The notes below the pieces were generated by a model. It saw only the letters and a list, made by a program, of their open reading frames with translations, was not told the origin of the DNA and ran no database searches. Shown piece by piece: positions 26,001 to 33,159 of a DNA stretch of 64,000 nt. Source of the stretch: Acidobacteriaceae bacterium. Its GTDB lineage: Bacteria; Acidobacteriota; Terriglobia; Bryobacterales; Bryobacteraceae. Location: positions 143,074 through 207,073 of the forward strand of contig JAFAMD010000025.1 in the NCBI GenBank assembly GCA_019233755.1, given 5' to 3'. A program made the position numbers and the translations under genes. Every line of letters begins with the position of its first letter. Within the stretch, counting starts at the first letter, position 1.

Positions 26001-26056
26001 GATGCAGTCCCGGCCCTGTTGGATAATGGCCTCACTATGCCGAGCGGAAGAGTAAA
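25729..26056 (+). repeat. Tandem duplication, unit 2
   Basis: A 328-bp copy of 25400-25728. It carries the last 90 codons of the BshB1-like gene and, at its end, the true start of the Gfo/Idh/MocA gene. The open frame 25728-26000 (MHHFTHPTFVVDISHVYD...) opens on an ATG created by the junction, and would encode only the C-terminal third of BshB1 without its zinc-binding residues; it is best regarded as a non-functional fragment. Confidence 0.9.
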
Positions 26057-27134
26057 GGTAGGGATCATCGGCTCTCGGTTTGAGGCCGATATACATGCTG
26101 CATCGTTTCAGATGGTGCCGGAAGAAGCGGAGGTGGTTGCAGTTGCATCACCGACGCCCGGGAACGCCGAGCGGCTGGCGAAGGAGTACGGCATTCCGCG
26201 TTTCTTCCTGGACTATCGCGAGATGTTGAAGGAGCCGGACATCGAAATGGTGACCATTACAGCTCCGAATGCTCTGCACGCGCAGATGACCCTCGATATC
26301 GCGAACGCCGGCAAGCACGTAGTGTGTGAGAAACCGTTGTGCGTGACCCTTGCCGAGGCGGACGAGATGATCGACACATGCAAGCGGAAAGGCGTTCTGC
26401 TGGGCTATGCCGAGGAGCTGTTCTTCACGCCGAAGTACGTCAAGGCGAAAGAAATGGCGGATCAGGGAGCTTTCGGCAAGATTCATGTCGTCAAGCAGAG
26501 CGAGAAGCATTCCGGCCCTCACAGCGAGTGGTTCTGGGACGTCGAACGATCGGGAGGCGGGGCGCTGATGGATCTGGGCTGCCACGGGATCGCGTTCTGC
26601 TACTGGTTTCTGGGGCGCTCGCCGCTTAAGAGCGTGTACGCGCAGCTAGGAACCTATGTGCACGCCGACAAGACAAAAGGCGACGATGAGGCCCTCTGTA
26701 TCCTGGAGTTTGAAAACGAGGCAGTGGGCGTGGTGGAGAACAGTTGGGCGAAGCGCGGCGGAATGTTCGACCGCGTAGAAGTCTACGGTGAGGGTGGCGT
26801 GACCTATGCGGACCTTCACATGGGGAACGCCCTTCCGACGTACAGCGAGTACGGGTTCGGCTATGCGGTCGAAAAGGCGCCGACGACCACGGGCTGGAGC
26901 TATCCCGTCTTCGAAGAGCATTGGAATTACGGTATGCCGCAAGAGATGCGGCATTTCGCAAGATGTGTACGCGGCAAGGAGCCTTTGCAGGCAACGGGCG
27001 AGGACGGGCGGCTCGTGATGCAGGCTTTGTACGCGGCCTATGCTTCCGCAGGCATGGAGCAAAAAATCCACATGCCTTATAAGCCGCAGGCCAAGCGGCC
27101 GATTGACGAATGGCTAGGACGCAAAGCGAAGTGA
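26037..27134 (+). CDS. Gfo/Idh/MocA-family NAD(P)-dependent sugar dehydrogenase
   Basis: 365 residues from ATG 26037 (MPSGRVKVGIIGSRFEADIH). A TTG 18 bases earlier keeps the frame but adds non-family residues. The N-terminal Rossmann domain shows VGIIGSRFEA and the catalytic HVVCEKPLCV (EKP, Lys near 94). The C-terminal domain has GGGALMDLGCHGIAFCYWF. These enzymes oxidise sugars, inositols or their derivatives. The last 25 bases overlap the SIS gene start, and the chain continues with an oxidoreductase pair, which suggests a carbohydrate-derivative pathway. Its start lies in the duplicated unit at 25729-26056. Confidence 0.9.
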   Translation: MPSGRVKVGIIGSRFEADIHAASFQMVPEEAEVVAVASPTPGNAERLAKEYGIPRFFLDYREMLKEPDIEMVTITAPNALHAQMTLDIANAGKHVVCEKPLCVTLAEADEMIDTCKRKGVLLGYAEELFFTPKYVKAKEMADQGAFGKIHVVKQSEKHSGPHSEWFWDVERSGGGALMDLGCHGIAFCYWFLGRSPLKSVYAQLGTYVHADKTKGDDEALCILEFENEAVGVVENSWAKRGGMFDRVEVYGEGGVTYADLHMGNALPTYSEYGFGYAVEKAPTTTGWSYPVFEEHWNYGMPQEMRHFARCVRGKEPLQATGEDGRLVMQALYAAYASAGMEQKIHMPYKPQAKRPIDEWLGRKAK

Positions 27135-28171
27135 AGCCGGCACTGCTCGAAAATATTCTGTCTCAACCGCGCTCTCTACAGCAGGTTGCCGAGTACCAGT
27201 TGGGCGCGGGGCAGGATGCGCTGCTACGCTGCGCGGAAACGCTTCGAAGCAGCAGACGCGTGGTGCTCAGCGGGATGGGTGCTTCGCTTTTTTCCTGCAT
27301 TCCCCTCAGCTACATGCTGGCCGAGCGCGGCGTGCATGCGTTGGCTGTCGATACGTCGGAGCTGCTCTACTTTCTCGAGCCCATGCTAGACCGAGACACG
27401 ACAGTCGTACTGGCGTCGCGGTCGGGTGAAAGCGTCGAAGTGACGAAGCTGCTGCCCATTCTGAAACAGCGCGGCTGCCGCACGATTGGTGTGTTCAACG
27501 TGCCGGGAAACACGCTAGCCCAGCACACCCACGAACAGCTTCTCGTGAACAGCCCGCCGGATGAACTGGTCGCGATCCAGACGTACACGGGAACTCTGGC
27601 CGCGCTGGCATTGCTGGGGATGGCTTGTCTCGGGGAGCTGGATCGAGCGGAGCGGGATGTCAGACGAACCATTGCGAGCGTCGAGCGCGCGCTGACTGAG
27701 TTTTCCTCGAGCGATGACGCATGGCGCGAGTTCTCCGCCGGTTCGGAGCCTGTTTATTTCCTGGGCCGAGGGCCGTCGCTGGCATCGGTGAATGCCGGTG
27801 TTCTGCTGATGCACGAAGTGGCAAAGATGCCGGCGGTTGGAATGTCCGTGCCGCAGTTCCGGCACGGTCCGGTGGAAGCGGTGGGCAAGAACTTTCGAGC
27901 AGTTGTTTTTGGAACGCAACCGGCGACGGAAAAACTCGATCTCGCACTGGCGCAAGATCTCACTCGCATGGGCGCGCAGGTGCAATGGATAGGACGAAGG
28001 GCGGATGAGAAAACGCCGACACGCTTCGCTCCCGTGCTGGAGATGATCCCGGTGCAGATGCTCGCGTACCGGCTGGCGGAATCACGCGGGATCGCAATGG
28101 GGAAGTTCCGGTATGCGCCTATGATCACGTTGTCCGAAGCCGGATTCGCGAACGAGGCTACAGGGAAATAA
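27110..28171 (+). CDS. SIS-domain sugar-phosphate isomerase/deaminase-like protein
   Basis: 353 residues, two SIS domains in tandem, as in the isomerase half of GlmS and in AgaS/FrlB. SIS1: RRVVLSGMGASLFSCIPLSY, VDTSELLYF, VVLASRSGESVEVTKLLPIL. SIS2: PVYFLGRGPSLASVNAGVLL and MHEVAKMPAVGMSVPQFRHG, the latter the typical aldose-ketose isomerase block ending in RHGP. No glutaminase domain is present. Such proteins act on 6-phospho amino sugars or glycated amines. It overlaps the preceding dehydrogenase by 25 bp and ends 1 bp before the next ATG. Confidence 0.88.
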   Translation: MARTQSEVKPALLENILSQPRSLQQVAEYQLGAGQDALLRCAETLRSSRRVVLSGMGASLFSCIPLSYMLAERGVHALAVDTSELLYFLEPMLDRDTTVVLASRSGESVEVTKLLPILKQRGCRTIGVFNVPGNTLAQHTHEQLLVNSPPDELVAIQTYTGTLAALALLGMACLGELDRAERDVRRTIASVERALTEFSSSDDAWREFSAGSEPVYFLGRGPSLASVNAGVLLMHEVAKMPAVGMSVPQFRHGPVEAVGKNFRAVVFGTQPATEKLDLALAQDLTRMGAQVQWIGRRADEKTPTRFAPVLEMIPVQMLAYRLAESRGIAMGKFRYAPMITLSEAGFANEATGK

Positions 28172-28172
28172 C

Positions 28173-28814
28173 ATGGCGAATCAATCACCCGATCGAAGAG
28201 AAGTTTTGGAAATGCTGGCGAGGGTGGCGGCGGTAAGCCAGTTCCCCGGTTTCGTTCGTTGGGCGTTTGGCGCTGAAGACGCAAACGATCCAATGAAAAT
28301 GGGGACAGTCCACGAGGGACAGTCCCCATTATCGGCGCAGCAAAAGCCGCATGTATACCAGCCTCAGTTTTTCACCCCGACCGAGTACGCCATGATTGAT
28401 CAGCTCAGCGAGTTAATCATTCCAGCCGATGATACGCCCGGTGCCAGGGATGCAGGGGTGAGCGAGTTCATTGACTTCATGACCGCGAGCGATACGACGC
28501 TGCAACCGCGGTTTCGGGATGGCCTGCAGTTGCTGGATGCGCGTGCAACGACGAAATATGGCGCTGTGTTTATGAAATTGCCGGAAGACAAGCAGACGGA
28601 ACTGCTGCGTGCGGTGGCATACAAGAGCACGTCCGATACGGAGGGACGGAAATTCTTTCTGCTTGTCCGGGAATACACAGTGATGGGTTATTACACGAGC
28701 CGCATCGGCCTGGAGCAACTGGATTATCCGGGATTGAAACTCTACGCGCAATCGCCGGCTTGCCCGCACGAGGGCGATCCGGAACATAAGCATCTGCCGC
28801 CGCCGAGGTACTAA
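28173..28814 (+). CDS. Gluconate 2-dehydrogenase subunit 3-like protein
   Basis: 213 residues. The N-terminus (RREVLEMLARVAAVSQFPGF) is Tat-like. The core at about 65-200, FFTPTEYAMIDQLSELIIPA, DDTPGARDAGVSEFID, matches the family of small exported partner subunits for GMC/FAD dehydrogenases. The next gene, 2 bp away, encodes such a GMC oxidoreductase, so the pair probably forms a periplasmic sugar dehydrogenase complex. Between signal region and core, codons 43-53 are made from a palindromic repeat (28298-28330) inserted in frame. Confidence 0.85.
   Translation: MANQSPDRREVLEMLARVAAVSQFPGFVRWAFGAEDANDPMKMGTVHEGQSPLSAQQKPHVYQPQFFTPTEYAMIDQLSELIIPADDTPGARDAGVSEFIDFMTASDTTLQPRFRDGLQLLDARATTKYGAVFMKLPEDKQTELLRAVAYKSTSDTEGRKFFLLVREYTVMGYYTSRIGLEQLDYPGLKLYAQSPACPHEGDPEHKHLPPPRY
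28298..28330 (+). repeat. REP-like palindrome inside a coding sequence
   Basis: Arms aatggggacagtcc (28298-28311) and ggacagtccccatt (28317-28330) pair at 13 of 14 positions around the loop acgag. Palindromes with tgggga...tcccca ends are typical of REP/RAYT-type extragenic repeats. It is translated in frame as part of the linker of the gluconate-dehydrogenase-like subunit, around MGTVHEGQSPL. Confidence 0.75.
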
Positions 28815-28816
28815 GA

Positions 28817-30478
28817 ATGCCCAAAGAAATGTACGACGTGATCGTAATCGGAACTGGCGCGGGAGGCGGCATGGCGATTCATACGCTGTGCCAGGCCGGG
28901 GCGAAGGTGTGCGCGCTGAACGGAAGCCGGCGGCTGGATCCGAAGAAGGATTTTCGCAATCACCGACAGCCGTACGACATGAAGTATCGGGGCTTCGGCA
29001 GTCCGAAATTGCGCCGCGAGTCGATCGGCTACATGGACAACGAGTACACCGAGGGCATTTGGGAACACGACATTGTGTTCACGACTGCTCCGGGGACGGA
29101 ATGGACGTGGCGGCGCTGCTTTGCGGTGGGTGGCAAGACGAACTTCTGGGGACGGTCGTCGGCGCGTTTCGCCGAGATTGATTTCCGTGCGGCGACGCGC
29201 GACGGGTATGACGTCGATTGGCCGATCAGCTATGAAGAAATCGCGCCGTACTACAGCCGAGTGGAACGAATGATCGGGGTTGCGAGCACAGTGCAGAACC
29301 GTCCCAGCAATCCGGACGGCGACTATCTGCCGGCGATGAACTTCCGCTGCATCGACTGGATCTTGCACAGCGGGGGGCAGAAGATCGGGATCCCATATCT
29401 TCCCGATCGCATTGCGCAGTTGACCGTCCCGCACGCGGGGCATCCGGGCTGCCACTTCTGCGCGAACTGCACAGAAGGATGCGATGTAGGCGCGTTCTTT
29501 TCCACGCCGTGGTTCTTCCTGCCGGAGGCGGAAAAGAGCGGAAATCTCGAGATCCGGACGAATGTGCTGGCGAAGAACATTCTCACCGATGAAAACGGGC
29601 GGGCCGCGGGTGTGGCGTATATCGACCGGAAGACGAAGCAAGAGCACGAGGTGTATGGGAAGGCAGTGGTAGTGGCGGCGTCGTGCGTCGAGTCGGCGCG
29701 GATTCTGCTTAATTCGAAGTCATCGCATTGGCCGAACGGGATTGCCAACTCGAGCGGACAAGTGGGGCGCAATCTCTGCGACCATCTGTACGGCACTACC
29801 GCGCGAGGCTATTTCCCGCAACTGCTGGGACAACCGAGTTTCCCGGACGGCGTGTCGGCGAGCACAATTGCGTGGATGCCGCGATGGCAAAACCTGGAGA
29901 ATCCGAAGCAGGAGAAGTTCATTCGCGGGTACTCGGTGTATCCGGACGGCGGATGCGCGGGCTTCCCGTCGTACTTCGATTTGATTGAAGGGTTCGGCCG
30001 CGAGTACAAACGCGAGATCAAGCGGCGCTATCCGACGCCCGTCAGCTTTTACATCCAGGCGCCGTCGCAGCGCAGCGATTCGAATTACGTCGATATCGAT
30101 CCGGTGGTGAAAGACATGTACGGCATTCCGGCGGCGCGGATTCACTTCGAATGGGACCAGAACACGCTTCTGATGTGGGAGCACGGCAAACAGGCTTGCG
30201 AAGACCTATTGCACGCGAGTGGGGCCGAGTACCTGGGTGCGGCTGCGGCACCTGACATTCCGGGAACGAGCCTGCACGAAACCGGTACACTGCGGATGGG
30301 TCACGACCCGAAGAAGTTCGTTACGAACCGATTCGGACAGACGCATGATGTGCCGAATCTGTACGTGTGCGACGCGAGCGTCTTCCCGAACTGCACCGAT
30401 AAGACGACGACCATTTCCATTCTGGCGTTTTCGCTGCGCACGTCTGAATACCTCATCGAGAATCTCAAACGGGCATAG
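28817..30478 (+). CDS. GMC-family FAD-dependent oxidoreductase (sugar dehydrogenase large subunit)
   Basis: 553 residues. The dinucleotide fold is DVIVIGTGAGGGMAIHTLCQ (residues 7-26). Further family blocks are WTWRRCFAVGGKTNFWGRSS and a cysteine-rich CHFCANCTEGCDVGAF (about 212-227), typical of the gluconate 2-dehydrogenase/FAD type. The C-terminal GMC_oxred_C block is SLHETGTLRMG, then NLYVCDASVFPNCTDK. It follows the subunit-3 gene by 2 bp. There is no signal peptide, so export as a complex with the Tat-like subunit 3 is likely. No cytochrome subunit is adjacent. Confidence 0.92.
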   Translation: MPKEMYDVIVIGTGAGGGMAIHTLCQAGAKVCALNGSRRLDPKKDFRNHRQPYDMKYRGFGSPKLRRESIGYMDNEYTEGIWEHDIVFTTAPGTEWTWRRCFAVGGKTNFWGRSSARFAEIDFRAATRDGYDVDWPISYEEIAPYYSRVERMIGVASTVQNRPSNPDGDYLPAMNFRCIDWILHSGGQKIGIPYLPDRIAQLTVPHAGHPGCHFCANCTEGCDVGAFFSTPWFFLPEAEKSGNLEIRTNVLAKNILTDENGRAAGVAYIDRKTKQEHEVYGKAVVVAASCVESARILLNSKSSHWPNGIANSSGQVGRNLCDHLYGTTARGYFPQLLGQPSFPDGVSASTIAWMPRWQNLENPKQEKFIRGYSVYPDGGCAGFPSYFDLIEGFGREYKREIKRRYPTPVSFYIQAPSQRSDSNYVDIDPVVKDMYGIPAARIHFEWDQNTLLMWEHGKQACEDLLHASGAEYLGAAAAPDIPGTSLHETGTLRMGHDPKKFVTNRFGQTHDVPNLYVCDASVFPNCTDKTTTISILAFSLRTSEYLIENLKRA

Positions 30479-30624
30479 ACCGCCTCTACTTTTCTGCCAA
30501 ACGAACTGGTGGCGGGCGGATTTACAATTCGCAGTAAGATTCTATCTCCTTTGTTTGCAATTAGTTATAGAGTATTATTGAGGCGGCACTGAAAGGACCC
30601 TGCGGATACTCGCGATGGACGAGT

Positions 30625-31317
30625 ATGGCGCGCCAGCCTGAGAAGAAGCCCAGAATCGCGACGGGACCCACAACAAAGGAAGGCAAGGGCAAGTCTGCCC
30701 GAAATTCGATCACGCATGGAGTAAGGGCGAAAGGCACGCTCATTCTTGCCGATGAGAGCCAGGAAGATTTCGACCGCGTCAAGCAGGGTTGGCTCGACGA
30801 GTATCGCCCGTCCACGTACGCGCAAGAGCGGCTGGTGGAGGAGGTTTACCTCAACGATTGGTTTCTGAAACGCGCTGCGCGGCGGTTGCATGAGGCCGAA
30901 GCGGCGCTGATGGAACACGCGGATGCGGGTTGGGATGAGCTGACCGAATATCAGAAGCGGGTGGAGTTGATGCTGCGCTATAAGACGACCCAGGAGCGCT
31001 CCTTTCACAGGGCTCTGAGCGCGGTGCAGGCGTTTCGGAAAGATCTGTGGGCGCGAACGAAGGAGGAGTTCGATCTCAAAGCGAAGATCGCTAAGGTGCG
31101 TGCCGAAACCGCGAGAAAGTGCGCGACGATTGCGGAGTTGCGGCGGCAAGCAGGAACTCCCCCGGGCCTGGAACCGAGTGCGGAGCGAGCGTTGCAACGG
31201 GTCGCGGATGCGATTGCCTCACTCGAAGAAAGCGTGACAAGGACAAGGCAACGTTTTCCGGGGGATTCGGACGAGATTGAGGACGACGATGGCCCGGAGC
31301 TGCTCGGGTGTGGGTGA
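30625..31317 (+). CDS. Unknown protein of the TGP-T-GK...N-HG family
   Basis: 230 residues, basic and helical. The N-terminus IATGPTTKEGKGKSARNSIT followed by HGVRAKG is a variant of a short motif (STGPKT-GK...NALKHG) that I recall in many, often multicopy, genes of Acidobacteriota and Planctomycetota. A coiled coil covers about 95-210. The function is unknown. The last 73 codons occur again, diverged, at 32841-33062, after a 1.5-kb insert, so the locus has been rearranged. There is no neighbour in the same direction within 300 bp. Confidence 0.7.
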   Translation: MARQPEKKPRIATGPTTKEGKGKSARNSITHGVRAKGTLILADESQEDFDRVKQGWLDEYRPSTYAQERLVEEVYLNDWFLKRAARRLHEAEAALMEHADAGWDELTEYQKRVELMLRYKTTQERSFHRALSAVQAFRKDLWARTKEEFDLKAKIAKVRAETARKCATIAELRRQAGTPPGLEPSAERALQRVADAIASLEESVTRTRQRFPGDSDEIEDDDGPELLGCG

Positions 31318-31660
31318 CGGAGCCTGTTTAAGTGGCGGCGCCGGCCGCAGAGTGGCGTTGTTTCGCTAAGCAAAGAAGGGCGAGGTAGCGGCCGCAATAA
31401 TAAATAAAGCCCACCCAACTCTCATGCCGGGACGGGCTGCTGGGTGTTTGCCTAGTAGTAGTACGGACATTTGATACCATTTTCTCGTTGGTTCCTGCCT
31501 CGCTTGCTCTTCGGCCCATTCGGGTATTGTTCGCACGTTGTACGTGGCCGCTGCCTGTTGAGAAGTGCATGGATCAAGGACAAACCGAGGTACCTGCTTA
31601 TCTGCCGCGGCATGGCTCGGCACGCGAGTATATTGACTGTGAACACGACCAGATCATCGG
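31318..31660. other. 343-bp region upstream of the toxin-like gene, no certain gene
   Basis: Frames on both strands are open here but have no domain and no coding bias. A short plus-strand frame from ATG 31569 (MDQGQTEVPAYLPRHGSARE...) runs 31 codons and ends in an ATGA overlap with the next ATG at 31661. It might be the end of a lost carrier domain or a leader peptide; I do not call it a gene. Confidence 0.35.
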
Positions 31661-31984
31661 ATGAAGCTTGCTCTCTGCACCGTGCCATTCAGACATCGGC
31701 ATGAGCTCGTGAGGCATTTCGTGCGACACCAGCATGAATTCGCCAACATCACACAAGAGAGATACGAGCAAATGGCGGAAGAGTTTCTTACGGGTATTTT
31801 GCCCGCGGGTGTAAGGCAATGCACCCGCCGCTCAAATGGAGACCTTGTTCGATTCGATCCGAGAACTCTTGAATTCGGGGTCGTCGGGGCAAACGGGTTC
31901 ATCAAAACTTACTTGATATGCAATCCGCTCCCGTCTGATAATCTTACGCCTGAGCAGTATTTCGAGAGGCAGTGTCGGAACTGA
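31661..31984 (+). CDS. Small RNase-toxin-like protein (BECR-fold type, putative)
   Basis: 107 residues. The sequence HFVRHQHEFANITQERYEQM, then R-x-NGDLVRFDPRTLEFGVV, GANGFIKTYLI and QYFERQ follows the pattern of C-terminal RNase domains of polymorphic toxins and MuF-type phage proteins: His near the start of a helix, then Arg and Thr/Tyr in a beta-rich end. A free-standing toxin domain without a delivery module could be an orphan, a domesticated RNase, or the remains of a larger toxin cut by the upstream rearrangement. The next gene, 10 bp away, encodes a zinc-ribbon protein of the type that often accompanies such domains, perhaps as immunity factor. Family assignment is from memory. Confidence 0.5.
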   Translation: MKLALCTVPFRHRHELVRHFVRHQHEFANITQERYEQMAEEFLTGILPAGVRQCTRRSNGDLVRFDPRTLEFGVVGANGFIKTYLICNPLPSDNLTPEQYFERQCRN

Positions 31985-31994
31985 AGGAACCTTA

Positions 31995-32312
31995 ATGTAC
32001 ATCTGTCCAGTTTGTGGGTACGAAAAACTCCCGGAACCGCCGGCGGACTTCAGCATCTGCCACTGCTGCGGAACGGAATTCGAATATGACGATTTCGACA
32101 GATCCTACGCAGAGCTTCGTTCGCGATGGATCGGAAAGGGCTGCCCCTGGTTCAGCCCGGTCGATGCTCCGCCCAAGGGGTGGAACCCGATCAGGCAGCT
32201 AAACAATTTGCTGTACGCCCGCCGAGCGCAGTCCTTATCTCGGTCTACTTCAGATCGTCCTCGAAGCGTGCCGATGTCACCCTCTGGGTGCGTTTTCGCT
32301 CTCTCTGCTTAA
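31995..32312 (+). CDS. Zinc-ribbon protein of CPCC/toxin-neighbour type
   Basis: 105 residues. It begins MYICPVCGYEKLPEPP and continues DFSICHCCGTEFEYDDF: two CxxC pairs forming a zinc ribbon. Then comes the conserved tail SRWIGKGCPWFSPVDAPPKG and WNPIRQLNNL. I recall this protein type as a frequent small neighbour of polymorphic-toxin genes; a role in binding or neutralising the upstream toxin-like protein is inferred. The last 35 residues look less conserved. The stop overlaps the next ATG by one base (TAATG), so the two are translationally coupled. Confidence 0.65.
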   Translation: MYICPVCGYEKLPEPPADFSICHCCGTEFEYDDFDRSYAELRSRWIGKGCPWFSPVDAPPKGWNPIRQLNNLLYARRAQSLSRSTSDRPRSVPMSPSGCVFALSA

Positions 32313-32788
32313 TGATCAGACTATTGCTGTTCGCTCCTTGTGAGCGCGCCCTCATCAACCAAGAAGACTCGTCGGCTTCTTTAATCAATGTCGTGACCGG
32401 TGTTCAAGCCGCGTTGCCCTTCCCGGAGGACCAGCCGTTACCAGAAAACGCGGCGCTTCCGTTCCGATGGTACCTTCTATCGATATGGCGCTACGATGGC
32501 GAGGATATTGGTCGTCGCTTTCAACAGCGCGTAGCTCTCGTCGCCCCCAGCGGCAAGGAACTGATCGCGGCCGATCTGACATTCCAGGCGGCGACTGCTC
32601 CGCCTCAGGTGGTCAGAGGAATCACCTGCTTCACGACCTTCCCGGTTGCCGAACTCGGAGAGCACTCGGCGCGGCTGTTCTACCGCCAATCAGAAGACGC
32701 CGATTGGGAGGAGGTCGCGAGCTACCCGATCGACGTTTTGCGCGGACCGGTGATCGATCCGTCGAAGCCGCCCGAACCAGCATCCTAA
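32312..32788 (+). CDS. Unknown beta-rich protein (DUF6941-like, tentative)
   Basis: 158 residues from ATG 32312, chosen because it overlaps the previous stop by one base and because the protein then begins MIRLLLFAPCERALINQED, then SASLINVVTGVQAALP. This resembles a family whose members start FAE/C..IxD...SLIN and have no known role. An upstream frame to 32126 is open but runs through the zinc-ribbon gene. Third gene of a small three-gene unit. Confidence 0.6.
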   Translation: MIRLLLFAPCERALINQEDSSASLINVVTGVQAALPFPEDQPLPENAALPFRWYLLSIWRYDGEDIGRRFQQRVALVAPSGKELIAADLTFQAATAPPQVVRGITCFTTFPVAELGEHSARLFYRQSEDADWEEVASYPIDVLRGPVIDPSKPPEPAS

Positions 32789-32797
32789 AATGTAAGG

Positions 32798-32820
32798 CCC
32801 CGGGTCTCGCGGGGTTTCTT
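32798..32820 (+). terminator. Intrinsic terminator after the three-gene unit
   Basis: ccccg (32798-32802) pairs with cgggg (32810-32814), loop ggtctcg, followed by tttctt. It lies 9 bp after the stop codon of the third gene. Confidence 0.6.
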
Positions 32821-32828
32821 GCGTCTCT

Positions 32829-33062
32829 AGCTAAGCCAAGGTGCGGACGGAAACCGCTAGAAAGTGCGCGGCGATTGCGGAGCTGCGGCGGCAAGCAGGA
32901 ACTCCCGCGGGCCTAGAACCGAGTGTGGAGCGAGCATTGAAACGGGTCGCGGATGCGATTGCCTCGCTCGAAGAAAGCGTGACACGGACAAGGCAAAGTT
33001 TTTCGAGGGATTCGGACAAGGTTGAGGACGACGATGGCCCGGAGTTGCTGGGGGTGGGGTGA
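32829..33062 (+). pseudogene. Duplicated 3' fragment of the TGP-T-GK family gene
   Basis: From gctaag...aaggtgcgg to the stop at 33062 this is a diverged copy of 31089-31317. The encoded tail, RKCAAIAELRRQAGTPAGLE, matches the tail of the intact gene. The start and the N-terminal two thirds are missing. With the original it forms a direct repeat of about 220 bp around the toxin-like island. Confidence 0.85.
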
Positions 33063-33159
33063 AAGTCGTCACGTCGGCTGCGTTGAATGCGAACGTGGAT
33101 GCTTGGAAGGCTTTTGCAATTTTGCGATAAGCTGAAACGATCACTTTAGCTGTTGCACC

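Noticed and set aside
28811..29647. 278-codon minus-strand open frame under the GMC gene
   Set aside because: It is fully antisense to a well-conserved oxidoreductase; the openness is due to high GC.
31404..31664. Plus-strand frame leading into the toxin-like gene, as a delivery domain
   Set aside because: No start with a ribosome site and no similarity to a known carrier; the toxin frame itself is closed by a TGA at 31640.
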